64,000 nt of DNA from positions 375,936,995-376,000,994 of the forward strand of contig NC_085141.1 of the NCBI RefSeq assembly GCF_024139115.2. The letters are read 5' to 3'. Source of the DNA: Armigeres subalbatus. Its lineage: Eukaryota; Arthropoda; Insecta; Diptera; Culicidae. The notes beneath the pieces are model-generated. The model did no database searches. It was not told the origin of the DNA and saw only the letters and a program-made list of their open reading frames with translations. Positions 36,680 to 47,289 of this stretch are shown one piece after another. The position numbers and the translations under genes were made by a program. Numbering within the stretch: position 1 is the first letter of the stretch; each line of letters begins with the position of its first letter.

Positions 36680-37115
36680 CAGGGATTGCACAAATCGATC
36701 TCAGTAGAAAACGCACAACGATAAAAGAGAGGCAAAAACCTCTTCGAATGATAACAAGCCATGAAAACAAAACTATCGCACTTGTACCTATACAAGTTGG
36801 AAAAAAAATTGATTCGGATAGGTGGCCCCCACCGAGGGGGTTTGATAAAACACGTTTATCTCGCTCATTTTATATTGGGACCATATTTTTGTCGCACAGC
36901 TATGCAAAACAAGTTGAAATACATCGTCAGAACCGATGCCCTCGCAATAAGGGCTTATTAAAAGGAATTTATCATAGGTTGTAGCCCCCCGAATCAGTTC
37001 ATTATCGTAACAGCTAGGTACCGAAAAACGTCTCTCACGATATGCTACCTATCGAGAGTGTATACAGACATGACAAGTGAGAGATTATCTCATTCTCCTT
37101 TGAATTCAAACCCTG
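36680..37115. mobile_element. 436-bp hAT MITE (family CAGGG), copy 1
   Basis: The ends CAGGGATTG and CAAACCCTG are inverted repeats, and the 8-bp duplication CCCACTGT is exact (36672-36679 and 37116-37123). It shares blocks such as ACGATAAAAGAGAGGCAAAA with the copy at 43625. No coding frame. Confidence 0.88.
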
Positions 37116-37123
37116 CCCACTGT

Positions 37124-38285
37124 GGTATAATATCATACATCATTCATGAGTTGATCCCAGGGGGGTAATATGCGGTGCATCGATCCTCCTCATTTGCATG
37201 TAGTATGAAGCAAATGTAAATAAACAATCCCACAATTTTTTTGTTAGTCAGCAGTAGTGTAGGTTAACCAATATCCTACAAGATTCCAGTTTGAAAGATG
37301 TTACACTTGCCAAGCGGGGTGACCCGCCTTTCCCAAGCGGCGAGGCCCGGATAATACATCTTAGGTAGGCTTGATTTGTTCGTGGATGACAGGCTTACTC
37401 CCCCCCTGGTTGATCCATTGGATAGATTGAATGATTCGAGCTCCAGGACGTTGTGGAGAACCAAATAGCGTCTGTAATACAGTCGATCCTCTATGAGCCG
37501 CCAATTAAAGGAACATTGACTCAAGCTTATATCGAGAAGTGGAACAGAAGTGGAAGAACATATTTTAAGTATGGAATCATATGCTTCCAGTTGACAACGA
37601 GTCTTAGAACAACGACTCAAGGAGTCAATGGAGACAGTGGACACTGTAGCTTGTGAATGTAATGAATGAAATCCTATCGACCCAATGAACCTGCTGGGAT
37701 GCTTAGCGATACACGGATACATCGTACATGACTCGGTTGATCGAGTTGGTCGCATGTTCTGAATGTCAGAACGTTTTGAAGACCCTTAAATAGTTCACGT
37801 TCATTAAAAAACTGGATAGTTTTATGTCTTTTGATCACATAGATATTTCTCGACATATATCTCAGCTAAGACCATTTTGTTTCTACACATATTTTCTGAT
37901 ACATTCGAGGACATGTACTTCAGAACAGGCGACGGCAAGGACATCCTAGGACATCTGAAAACAATGTTTCAACCCCATTTTCGTTCTACGTTAGCTCTAT
38001 AACTGTTCCGCTCCTAGGACTCCATAAATTCCCTGGAGTATATGCCTTAAGATCTACACGCTTTACCAAATGGCTTTTTTTAATGACTCTTGTCCCCTGC
38101 CCTATTTGATTGATAAAACCAAATTGGATGCGCCTTCAGTAACTGTTCCTTCCCAGGTAGTTCAGGGATGCGTATTCAAGGCAGGGTGTCGATTACCTGG
38201 AAAACCTGGAATTATCAGGGAATTATTGTCAACCTGGAAAAATCAGGGAATTATCAGGGAATTCTTGGAACAATCAGGGAAATCA
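37124..38285. other. No gene recognised
   Basis: Mixed sequence with short open frames (37276-37755 minus, 37453-37656 plus) that resemble nothing known. A patch at 38190-38285 repeats a TCAGGGAATTAT-type motif about six times. Confidence 0.4.
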
Positions 38286-38290
38286 GCAAG

Positions 38291-38640
38291 AGGGCTCTTG
38301 TGGGCTTCGTGACCGTGCGGTTAGCGACGTCAATCGTCTAGACGCATGTGTTGTGGAGTGTGGGTTCGATTCCCGCCCCGGTAAGGAGAAAACTTTTCGT
38401 AAAGCGAAGGGCTCTTGTGGGCTTCGTGGCCGTGCGGTTAGCGACGTCAATCGTCTAGACGCATGTGCTGTGGAGTGTGGGTTCGATTCCCGCCCCGGTA
38501 AGGAGAAAACTTTTCGTAAAGCGAAAAGTTCTCCACTGGTCCACTGGGTGTTGTGTAAATGTCCTGTCCGTTGTCTAATGCTAGATGTTAAGTGTTCAGT
38601 CTGTGCGACCTCTGGTCGAAGACGGTGACCCTGTCTTTTT
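38291..38640 (+). mobile_element. tRNA-derived SINE with tandem double head
   Basis: A 117-bp head beginning AGGGCTCTTGTGGGCTTCGT occurs twice in tandem (38291 and 38408) with only a few differences. Each contains an A-box-like GTGCGGTTAGCG and a perfect B box GGTTCGATTCC, the two halves of an RNA polymerase III promoter. The body (TTCTCCACTGGTCCACTGGG to about 38640) follows only the second head. It is not a tRNA gene pair, since no cloverleaf or CCA-proximal stem is apparent. Confidence 0.75.
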
Positions 38641-38879
38641 AGAAAAAGTGGATATGTTGTATTCACATTTAAAGGTTCAATTCAGGAGTCGTAAAAATAC
38701 GTTTTAATACAAGAATAATGCATGTGTCATAGGCCGGCAGTGAGCCACAAACAAGCTGTTGAACAATTCGCCTTACAACTGAAGAAGTAAAGAATTTGTT
38801 TCTTGTTCACCTGGGGCACGTGACCCTGCAAATTGAATATTTTTCCTTAAATTTGAATATATACGCCAAGATTTCTCTG

Positions 38880-41800
38880 AAAAAAAAAAGAATTTTTCAT
38901 TAATTTAATAAATTTTTGCAAGAATTTTTGAAGAAATTGACAAGAGGACGAAGAAATTCCTGGAGGTATTTAGAAATATCTTCGGAACTTATAATTGGAG
39001 GATTTCTTTAAGAATTCTTTCGGAAATCCCTTCGGGTTCTTTTTGGAAAATATCTTCAAAAAATCTTCCAGAAATGTTTTCAGCAATCCGTCAGGAATTC
39101 TTTTGGTAAAACCTCCTGGATTTTTTTTAAAGATTTCCTCCTGAAGAAATTATTTAAAAAAATTCTTCCAATAATTCCTTTATAAAATCTCCAAACGGAA
39201 TTTTTTTTTTGAGGTTGAGCCTGTTGAAAGTATGCTTCCAAGCCTTTTGAAAGAAAAATTCTGAGCTTCTTGAATTGAGGCTTCCAAAGGTCTTGAATAG
39301 AGGCTTCCGATTCACTTGAAAGTAGGCTTCCGAGCCTCTTGAAAGGAGGCTTCCGAGCCTCTTGAAAGGAGGCTTCCGAGCCTCTTGAAGGAGGCTTCGA
39401 GCCTCTTGAAGGAGGCTTCCAGGCCTCTTGAAAGGAGGCTTCCAGGCCTCTTGAAAGGAGGCTTCCAGGCCTCTTGAAAGGAGGCTTGAGCCTCTTGAAA
39501 GGAGGCTTCAGGCCTCTTGAAGGAGGCTTCCAGGCCTCTTGATGGGAGGCTTTCAGGCCTCTTGAGAGGAGGCTTGAGCCTCTTGAAGGAGGCTTCCAGG
39601 CCTCTTGAAAGGAGGCTTCCAGGCCTCTTGAAGGAGGCTTCCAGGCCTCTTGAAGGAGGCTTCCGAGGCCTCTTGAAAGGAGGCTTCCAGGCCTCTTGAA
39701 GGAGGCTTCCAGGCCTCTTGAAAGGAGGCTTCCAGGCCTCTTGAAAGGAGGCTTCTGAGCCTCTTGAAGGAGGCTTCCAGGCCTCTTGAAGGAGGCTTCC
39801 AGGCCTCTTGAAGGAGGCTGGGGCCTCTTGAAAGGAGGCTTCCGGGCCTCTTGAAGGAGGCTTCTGAGCCTCTTGAAAGGAGGGCTTCCAGGCCTCTTGA
39901 AAGGAGGCTTCCGAGGCCTCTTGAAGGGCTTCCAGGCCTCTTGAAAGGAGGCTTCCGGGCCTCTTGAAGGAGGCTTCCGGGCCTCTTGAAGGAGGCTGAG
40001 GCCTCTTGAAAGGAGGCTGAGGCCTCTTGAAGGAGGCTTCCAGGCCTCTTGAAGGAGGCTGAGCCTCTTGAAGGAGGCTTCCGGGCCTCTTGAAGGAGGC
40101 TTCCAGGCCTCTTGAAGGAGGCTTCCGGGCCTCTTGAAGGAGGCTGAGCCTCTTGAAGGAGGCTTCCAGGCCTCTTGAGGAGGCTGAGCCTCTTGAAGGG
40201 CTTCCGGGCCTCTTGAAGGAGGCTTCCGGGCCTCTTGAAGGAGGCTTCCAGGCCTCTTGAAAGGAGGCTGGGGCCTCTTGAAGGAGGCTTCCAGGCCTCT
40301 TGAAGGAGGCTTCCGGGCCTCTTGAAGGAGGCTTCCAGGCCTCTTGAAAGGAGGCTTCCGGGCCTCTTGAAGGAGGCTGAGCCTCTTGAAGGAGGCTTCC
40401 AGGCCTCTTGAAGGAGGCTGAGCCTCTTGAAGGGCTTCCGAGGCCTCTTGAAGGGCTGGCCTCTTGAAGGAGGCTTCCAGGCCTCTTGAAGGAGGCTGAG
40501 GCCTCTTGAAGGAGGCTTCCGGGCCTCTTGAAGGAGGCTGAGGCCTCTTGAAGGAGGCTTCCGGGCCTCTTGAAGGAGGCTTCCGGGCCTCTTGAAGGAG
40601 GCTTCCGAGGCCTCTTGAAAGGAGGCTCTGAGCCTCTTGAAGGAGGCTTCCAGGCCTCTTGAAGGAGGCTGGGCCTCTTGAAGGAGGCTGAGGCCTCTTG
40701 AAGGAGGCTTCCAGGCCTCTTGAAGGAGGCTTCCAGGCCTCTTGAAGGAGGCTGGGCCTCTTGAAGGGCTTCCAGGCCTCTTGAAGGAGGCTTCTGAGCC
40801 TCTTGAAAGGAGGCTTCCAGGCCTCTTGAAAGGAGGCTTGAGGCCTCTTGAAAGGAGGCTTCCGGGCCTCTTGAAGGAGGCTGAGCCTCTTGAAAGGAGG
40901 CTTCCGGGCCTCTTGAAGGAGGCTTCCAGGCCTCTTGAAAGGAGGCTTCTGAGCCTCTTGAAAGGAGGCTTCCGAGCCTCTTGAAAGGAGGCCTGAGCCT
41001 CTTGAAAGGAGGCTGAGCCTCTTGAAAGGAGGCTCTGAGCCTCTTGAAGGAGGCTGGGCCTCTTGAAAGGAGGCTGAGCCTCTTGAAAGGAGGCTTCCTG
41101 AGCCTCTTGAAGGAGGCTTCCGGGCCTCTTGAAGGAGGCTTCCGGGCCTCTTGAAGGAGGCTTCCAGGCCTCTTGAAGGAGGCTGAGCCTCTTGAAGGAG
41201 GCTTCCTGAGCCTCTTGAAAGGAGGCTTCCTGAGCCTCTTGAAAGGAGGCTTCCAGGCCTCTTGAAGGAGGCTGAGCCTCTTGAAAGGAGGCTTCCAGGC
41301 CTCTTGAAGGAGGCTTCCGGGCCTCTTGAAGGAGGCTTCCGGGCCTCTTGAAGGAGGCTTCCGGGCCTCTTGAAAGGAGGCTTCCAGGCCTCTTGAAAGG
41401 AGGCTTCTGAGCCTCTTGAAAGGAGGCTTCCGGGCCTCTTGAAGGAGGCTTCCAGGCCTCTTGAAAGGAGGCCTGAGCCTCTTGAAGGAGGCTTCCGGGA
41501 CTCTTGAAGGAGGCTTCCGGGACTCTTGAAGGAGGCTTCCAGAGCCTCTTGAAGGAGGCTTCCAGCCTCTTGAAGGAGGCTTCCAGGCCTCTTGAAAGGA
41601 GGCTTCCAGGCCTCTTGAAAGGAGGCTTCCGGGCCTCTTGAAGGAGGCTTCCGAGCCTCTTGAAAGGAGGCTTCCGAGCCTCTTGAAGGAGGCTTGAGCC
41701 TCTTAAAAGGAGGCTTCCAAGCCTCTTGAAAGAAGGCTTCCGGGCATCTTGAAGAAGGCTTCCAGGTGTCTCGAAAGGAGGCTTCTGAACCACTTGAAAG

Positions 41801-43077
41801 GAGACTTCTGGGCCTCTTGAAAGGAGGCTTCCAGGCCTCTGGAAAGGAGGCTTCCAGGCCTCTTGAAAGGAGGCTTCCAGGCCTCTTGAAAGGAGACTTC
41901 CGAGCCTCTTGAAAGGAGGCTTCCGAGCCTCTTGAAAGGAGGCTTCCGTGCCTCTTGAAAGGAGGCTTTCGAGCCTCTTGATACGAGGCTTCCGATCCTC
42001 TTGAAAGGAGGCTTCCGAGCCTCTTGAAAGAAGACTTCTGAGCCTATTGGAAGGAGGCTTCCGAGCCTCTTGAAAGGAGGCTTCCGAGCCTCTTGAAAGT
42101 AGGCTTCCAAGTCTCTTGAAAGGAGGCTTCCCAGCCTCTTGAAAAAGAGTTCCGAACCTCTGAAAAGAAGAGTTCCGAACCTCTTGAAAGAAGGGTTCCA
42201 AGCCTCTTGAAAGAAGACTTCCGGGCCCCTTGAAAGTAGGCTTTTAAAAAGAACCTACCGAACCTCTTGAAAGGAGACTTCCGAGCTTTTTGGAAAAAAA
42301 AACTTCCGATTCTCTTAAAAGGATCGATCCGAGCTTTTTGAAAAAAGGCTTCTTACTCTCTTAAAATGAGGCTTCCGGGCCTCTTGGAAGGAGACATAGG
42401 CCTCTTGAAAGGAGGCTTCGGAACCTTCCATAGCAGCACGCGTGTTCCACATGGGTTACGACAACTCATATGTGACCAGATTTAGTTACTATAAAGTTGC
42501 TGCAATCATTTTTTCCTGACATGTGCAGCTCGGATTTTGCAAGAAGGCTTCTGAACATCTTGAAAGGAGGTATTCGAGCTACTCTGAAGAAGGCTTCCGA
42601 GAAGTGCAGAAGGATGCTTTTAATCCTCTTGCAACGAAGCAACCGAGCTTTCCTGAAAAAAAAGACCTTCATGCCTCTGAAACGGAAGCTTCCGAACCTT
42701 TAGATGCTAGATTTTAGTTAAAAAGCATGTTTCTAACATATTATTCAACATTTTGTTTAGATCAGGTAGATTGCAATGAAGATTTTTTTTAATTTGATCA
42801 TTCGACGTTTTGTCCGTTTGATCTTTTGTTCCGCAGCCCTTCATACGCTGTTCTAGTTAAGGAGGGTGGGGTTCAATTGGCTTTGATCTACTGATCGCCA
42901 TGCATATTATGTACAACACAAAGCTTTAAAATAAAAATACACAATTATCAAAACTTTATCAATAAGCTCCGATTGGAATTGTAATACGTCCGCCATTATG
43001 TATTTTCATCCGAGGTACCCCCTAGGGCCAGTGAAGGTACCCCCTGGGGTACAGGTACCCCAGGTTGAGAACCGCTG
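38880..43077 (-). mobile_element. hAT element with expanded minisatellite (copy B, left end missing)
   Basis: The right end, GGTTGAGAACCGCTG at 43063-43077, is the CAGCGGTTCTCAACC terminus in reverse. The ~350 bp before it match the first part of copy A (9525) in reverse, including the GTAATACGTCC and AATTCCAATCGGAGCTTAT segments. The array lies next to that end, as in copy A. The expected opposite terminus is not visible; instead the array fades into GAATTCC-type repeats at about 38880-39200, so the left boundary is approximate. Confidence 0.7.
39212..42700. repeat. Largest hairpin minisatellite array, ~3.5 kb
   Basis: About 160 units of 19-23 bp in the same orientation as 1-920. The centre is dominated by 22-bp units (GAAGG in place of GAAAGG) and 19-bp units (GAGGCTGAG junctions), while the edges hold diverged 23-bp units. 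Stem halves AGCCTC/GAGGCT or GGCCTC/GAGGCT persist through most units. The minus strand from 42201 to 39553 has no stop for 882 codons, despite constant 1-4 bp length changes, because all three frames of the unit lack stops. This open frame is not called as a gene. Confidence 0.95.
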
Positions 43078-43560
43078 CTTAGAGCAATGGTGCTCAGCAC
43101 TTTGGCCGTTTTTTCCCTAACTTGCTTCTAACACAATAAAAATGAGCTTTAACCATAAAAATTAGCACTTGATCGAAAGCTTTCGATCAATGTGCTGAGG
43201 GCAATTAAACGGATATTGGTGAGATAAAATCACTCAATACGAAACGGTCAAAGCAAAACAGAGGTGCGGCCCGCGGGCAGCACTGTAATTTTTTTTTTAT
43301 AAAGTCGTATGGAGTGAATTTGACATCAATATCCGTTGAACCACCCTCAACAGATTCGTCCAAGTACTAACTTATGAGATGAAAGCTCATTTTTATTGTG
43401 TGACAAGCAAATTAAGAGAAAGACGCCCTTCTTTGGAAACACTTTTCAAATTTACTTTGAAAATCTCTTCAGAAAGTCATCTAGATTTTCCTAAAATAAT
43501 TTTCGATGGAATTCCTAAAAAAATCCGAAGTTAAGTAATTCCTAAAGAAATTTCTGAAGA

Positions 43561-43622
43561 AAATATTAAATATTAAAATATTTATTAAATATTAAAATAT
43601 TTAATAAATATTAAATATTAAA
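43561..43622. repeat. AT-only tandem repeat (ATTAAAT-type)
   Basis: About 60 bp of AATATTAAAT/ATTTATTAAAT alternation directly abutting the MITE at 43625, which inserted at its edge with the duplication ATTAAATA. Confidence 0.8.
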
Positions 43623-43624
43623 TA

Positions 43625-44033
43625 CAGGGTTTGCAGAAATCGCTCTCAATAGATAACGAACAACGATAAAAGAGAGGCAAAAATTGTTCCGAATTATAAC
43701 AAGCCATGATAACAAATTTATCAAACTTGTATACAAGTGCGAAAAAACAGAATCGGTTAGGCAGCTCCACAGAAAAATGGTGATTCTCGCTTTGTTTTTG
43801 CTCCTTTCGTGTTGGTTACTGACTGCACAGCTGTGTAGAACAAGTTGAAATGCATCATCAGAGCCAGTCCAGTGCTCCCCACATTTGGAGCTTCATGGGG
43901 TACACCATCCCGAATCAGTCCTATATCATGACAGCTTGCGAAAAAAAATTTCTCGCGCTATGCTACATATCGTATATGTATACAGAGATGATAAGTGAGA
44001 GACTTGCTCTTTCACTTTAGGATTCAATCCCTG
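43625..44033. mobile_element. 409-bp hAT MITE (family CAGGG), copy 2
   Basis: The ends CAGGGTTTG and CAATCCCTG are inverted repeats, and the 8-bp duplication ATTAAATA is exact (43617-43624 and 44034-44041). The interior matches copy 1 at 36680 in the same orientation with moderate divergence. Confidence 0.88.
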
Positions 44034-44284
44034 ATTAAATAGGGGAAAAGACGGCTTTGGCAGGTTTTGTTCTATTATTGGCAGGGGGTTTTTGTCGACC
44101 GAATTTTATGAAATTTGGCCACAGTATTCTTTGATATGCAAAGAATGTTTAGGCCAAATTTGAGCATAATCAGTCATAAAAAAAACCCTAAGCCGTCATT
44201 CCCCCTATTAAAAATTGATTTTCATTTTTTCAGAACCATTTTGGCGTACCTATATATCCAAAAAACTATTAAATTTGGTGGGTA

Positions 44285-44677
44285 CCCGAGCAAAGCTTGA
44301 GAGCAAATCGATAACTAATTTTGTTGTTGTGAAATCGCCTAATTTTGATAACTCAGGTTGCTATCCTTTTGGTCGTTTTAACGGTTAAAAGATCAAAATC
44401 TACAGCAGAAAAATCTTACTGTGATATCAAATCGAAAACTATTCCTGCTATCGATGAGAGCAAATCGAAAACTAATTTTGATATTGGTTCCGATAACAAA
44501 ATAAGTACACAGTTTGATGTCAGATCATACGATTTAGAAATCAACAGCAAAATGAGATCAAAATATGTAAGCAGTCATGATGATTCATATTTGAAAACAA
44601 ATTATGATTTCGATTTGATATCAATATCAAAATATGTTTTCTATATGCTCTCATTATGTTTTCAGACTTTGCTCGGG
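44285..44677. mobile_element. TA-flanked MITE with CCCGAGCAAAG termini
   Basis: CCCGAGCAAAG at the left and CTTTGCTCGGG at the right are exact inverted repeats, each flanked by TA (44283-44284 and 44678-44679), as for Tc1/mariner-type MITEs. The interior repeats AAATCGAAAACTATT / AAATCGAAAACTAATTTTG-like motifs, which create a spurious 111-codon open frame. Confidence 0.75.
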
Positions 44678-45079
44678 TAATGTACCCCAGCTAGCTCCGT
44701 CAATGAAGAATAATGTATGTCTTTGACATAAAGCACTTTGAAATTCTTCGCATTTTTACTTACTACAGGTTTACGAGAGTAATTCAACATTTGTAGCTTG
44801 GATATATATGTTGTATGTTTCAAATCGCATTTTTATGGGTTATAATGCTTTTAATGATTTTACTTCTCTTAATCGCCCGATTTGTTCCATATGAACAGGA
44901 AACCCGGGGCCGGGAAAGATAGAACAGAAACTCAATTATAGGCAGTATACGATGTTCAATCAAAGTAAATTGCCATGTTCCGGGTATTAAAACACCCGAC
45001 TTGGACATTAATTTACAATTTTCTGAAATTTCAGACGTGAATATGTACATTATGTGGATGATTTTAATTTGAAAAATGT

Positions 45080-45175
45080 ATTGGAGGTAACCACTTTCTC
45101 TACGATGGGACTCGAACCCACCCCCTCCATCGCTTTTTAAAATAAGTCGGGCAAAGTTACAGTAGACACGTAGCT
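45080..45175 (-). mobile_element. Possible tRNA-derived SINE fragment
   Basis: On the minus strand, GGGTTCGAGTCCCATC carries a perfect B box, and an A-box-like AGCTACGTGTC lies upstream. A related GGTAACCGCTCCC segment occurs at about 9288. No folded tRNA is supported. Weak evidence. Confidence 0.35.
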
Positions 45176-45536
45176 ATCCATGAAACAGAAAAAAAAACAG
45201 AAATTGTAACTCGTTAATTTGGTCGATATTTTGGGTGCATCAGAGTGTGTAATAAAGCGCATGCCACCACCACGTAGGTGCGCTGGATCGATACTCTGAC
45301 CCGGAAACGATTGCTCCTGAACCAGTAGTCGAAAATCGTTACATTGAACTTGACTCATGGCCCCCGGTGGCACGCCACTCTGCTCTCAATGGCGCTGTTC
45401 AGTTACAACATGTTTGTGATCTCATCCAAGGACTTCCCGTCTTTGTTTGAGTAAGCTAATTTCCATGCCGACCGGCACCAATCAGGGAGCAAGTAAGATT
45501 TTTCATACATTTCTTTCTGTTTATTCCATTCTACAG

Positions 45537-46747
45537 GCCCCACTCAAGGCCAAGCGACGATGGCTCAAGGCGCGGTGGCGGTGACGTAACGAGTCTGGCC
45601 ATCGGAACGGAATCGACGATGACGGCAGCCAACACCGGTACCAATGCGGCCACCACTCGGAACGGGTCGCTCCACTCAACGGCGATTACCATCGGGAACC
45701 ACGCTACAGTGGACGACGATTCCGACTCTTCGGATGACGATGAATCGGTTCCGGAAATGGACCGAAATGGACGGCCGAAACCGCAGTGGCCGCATATGCT
45801 GTCCCGGGCGATGGCGTGCAGCTTCTGTACGCTCGGTTTGTTCAACATGTCCCGGTTCGCCATCTTCAGTATTCACTTCGGTGCGAATTTCATCGTGCAG
45901 TTTCTAATATTTTCGTTCCTGTTCGGAATTCCGATGCTGTGGCTGCAGATGGTGCTCGGTTCGAGGGTGCGGGGTGGACCGGTGACGATGTGGCGAATCA
46001 GCCCGATCTGCAAGGGCATTGGGATAGCGCTGATCCTGGCGCAAGGATTAATTTCACTCTACTCGGCCATCTCACTCAGCTGGGTGCTAGTCTACTTCCG
46101 GGATTCGTTGGTATCCCGAAGCGAAAAATACCGGTGGCAGGAGATATTCGAAATGTATAGAGGACCTGGAAATCAATCGTTCCGGCTGTCGGATACGGTT
46201 GCGGATTACTTCAATGGCGTTGTGCTTCAGAGGCATCAACTTGGTCCGGGGGTTCGCGGGACCAACGGCATCGGAGCGGTGCGTTTCCAATTGGCATTCA
46301 ATTTGGCTATCTTGTGGACTTTTGTGTTTGTGGTGTTGTGCAAAGGAATTCGTTCGTTCGGAAAGATAGTGATTGGAGTGTTTAGTTGCGGCTTCATCGG
46401 TCTCATAGCCGTTACCTCGAAATTTCTTTCGATGGTTAATTACGACAGTATAAAAAATGTGTTTCCCGCTACAGATTGGGCGGACTTCTTTATCAACTCC
46501 AAGAGTTGGATGAGTGCAGCGCAGGAAACATTTCTGACGTGGGGTCTGTTGGGAGTTTCGGTGTATTCTATAAGCTGCCGAACCAATCGGAAGGGTGGAT
46601 CAAGGAGGAGTAAACGCGAGCTGCGACGAGATGCCTTGCTGGTTGTGGTAGTGACGCTCACCGGGCTGATGCTGGCTGCCGCTTTTGGAAGTGCTTGCGT
46701 GCAGATTTTGAATAATCGAGGATATTACTACTTTCCCGGATCGTATG
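45537..46747 (+). CDS. SLC6-like transporter exon, TM1 to TM7 (gene incomplete)
   Basis: SLC6 proteins are plasma-membrane Na+/Cl- coupled symporters for amino acids or transmitters. The exon begins after TTCTACAG and ends at a GTAAGTG donor at 46748, so the C-terminal half lies outside the window. Counting from the Met at 45619: a hydrophilic leader with the acidic run DDDSDSSDDDES (~32-43), TM1 (~66-85), TM2 (~91-112), TM3 (~133-160), an extracellular loop with one possible N-glycosylation site (NQS, ~185), TM4 (~224-242), TM5 (~247-268), TM6 (~298-318) and TM7 (~338-362). CKGIRSFGK and RRDALLV match conserved SLC6 junctions. TM1 reads FNMSRFAIF, where transporting members usually have NVWRFPY, so the Trp and Pro are replaced. 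It may be an orphan or non-transporting member. No frame break is seen. Confidence 0.85.
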
Positions 46748-47117
46748 GTAAGTGTTTAAGTATGATTATAATGGAAATGTGTGTTAACGAATTATCTAGG
46801 CAACCTTTACAAAACACGAATCGAATTCAAATAAAACTTTCGTCCTTGATACAGGTACATAAAGGCCTGTATTTTTTAAGTGTTCCACTTCAACAATAAA
46901 CCTCAATAAAACTTCAATAAAACCGACGGTAATGTTGGCCCTGGATGTAACATTGGCTCATCACGCAAATTAATCAATATTCCTGCAATAATACGTCGAT
47001 TTGTAGAGAGATATCAACCACTGCTTCTTTAAAAAAGTATATCGAACATATTTCTGTTTCATTGCGCTAGATTTATACACTTCTTCAACTATTGTAAGCA
47101 ATTCTCTTGCGTGAAAG

Positions 47118-47282
47118 GGAACGTCCACAAATTACGTAACGCTTAGAGGGGGCGGGGGGTTGCGTGAAGTGTGACGATCCATACAAAATTTTCAGAAGCT
47201 TCATACAAAAAGTGTGACATAGGTGGGAGGGGGGGTTGAAAAAGTCCAATTTTTGCGTTACGTAATTAATGGATCTTCCCAA
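47118..47282. mobile_element. MITE with ACGTAACGC termini
   Basis: GGGAACGTCCACAAATTACG then TAACGC at the left is mirrored by TGCGTTACGTAATTAATGGA then TCTTCCC at the right. The interior has G-rich runs and ATACAAAAAGTGTGAC. Related fragments lie at about 6470-6540. It sits about 370 bp past the last SLC6-like donor. Confidence 0.65.
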
Positions 47283-47289
47283 AAATCAC

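Larger units (their letters stand above)
25672..45536 (+). other. 19.9-kb intron filled with transposons
   Basis: The donor GTATGTG at 25672 and the acceptor TTCTACAG ending at 45536 join two exons in matching phase. Most of the interior can be assigned to inserted elements: I-clade LINE, 1.05-kb repeat with RTE-like LINE beside it, hAT MITEs, SINE dimer, hAT minisatellite element and TA-flanked MITE. Little apparently unique sequence remains, mainly 37.1-38.2 kb and 44.7-45.5 kb. Confidence 0.7.

Noticed and set aside
38291..38500. Pair of tRNA genes
   Set aside because: Polymerase III boxes are present, but no acceptor or anticodon stems form around them, and a SINE body follows.
39553..42201. 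882-codon minus-strand open frame as a repeat-protein gene
   Set aside because: It is fully explained by a tandem unit lacking stops in all three minus-strand frames. No promoter, splice signal or non-repeat domain is present.
44345..44680. 111-codon frame as a small secreted protein
   Set aside because: It lies entirely inside the TA-flanked MITE and consists of the MITE's internal repeats.
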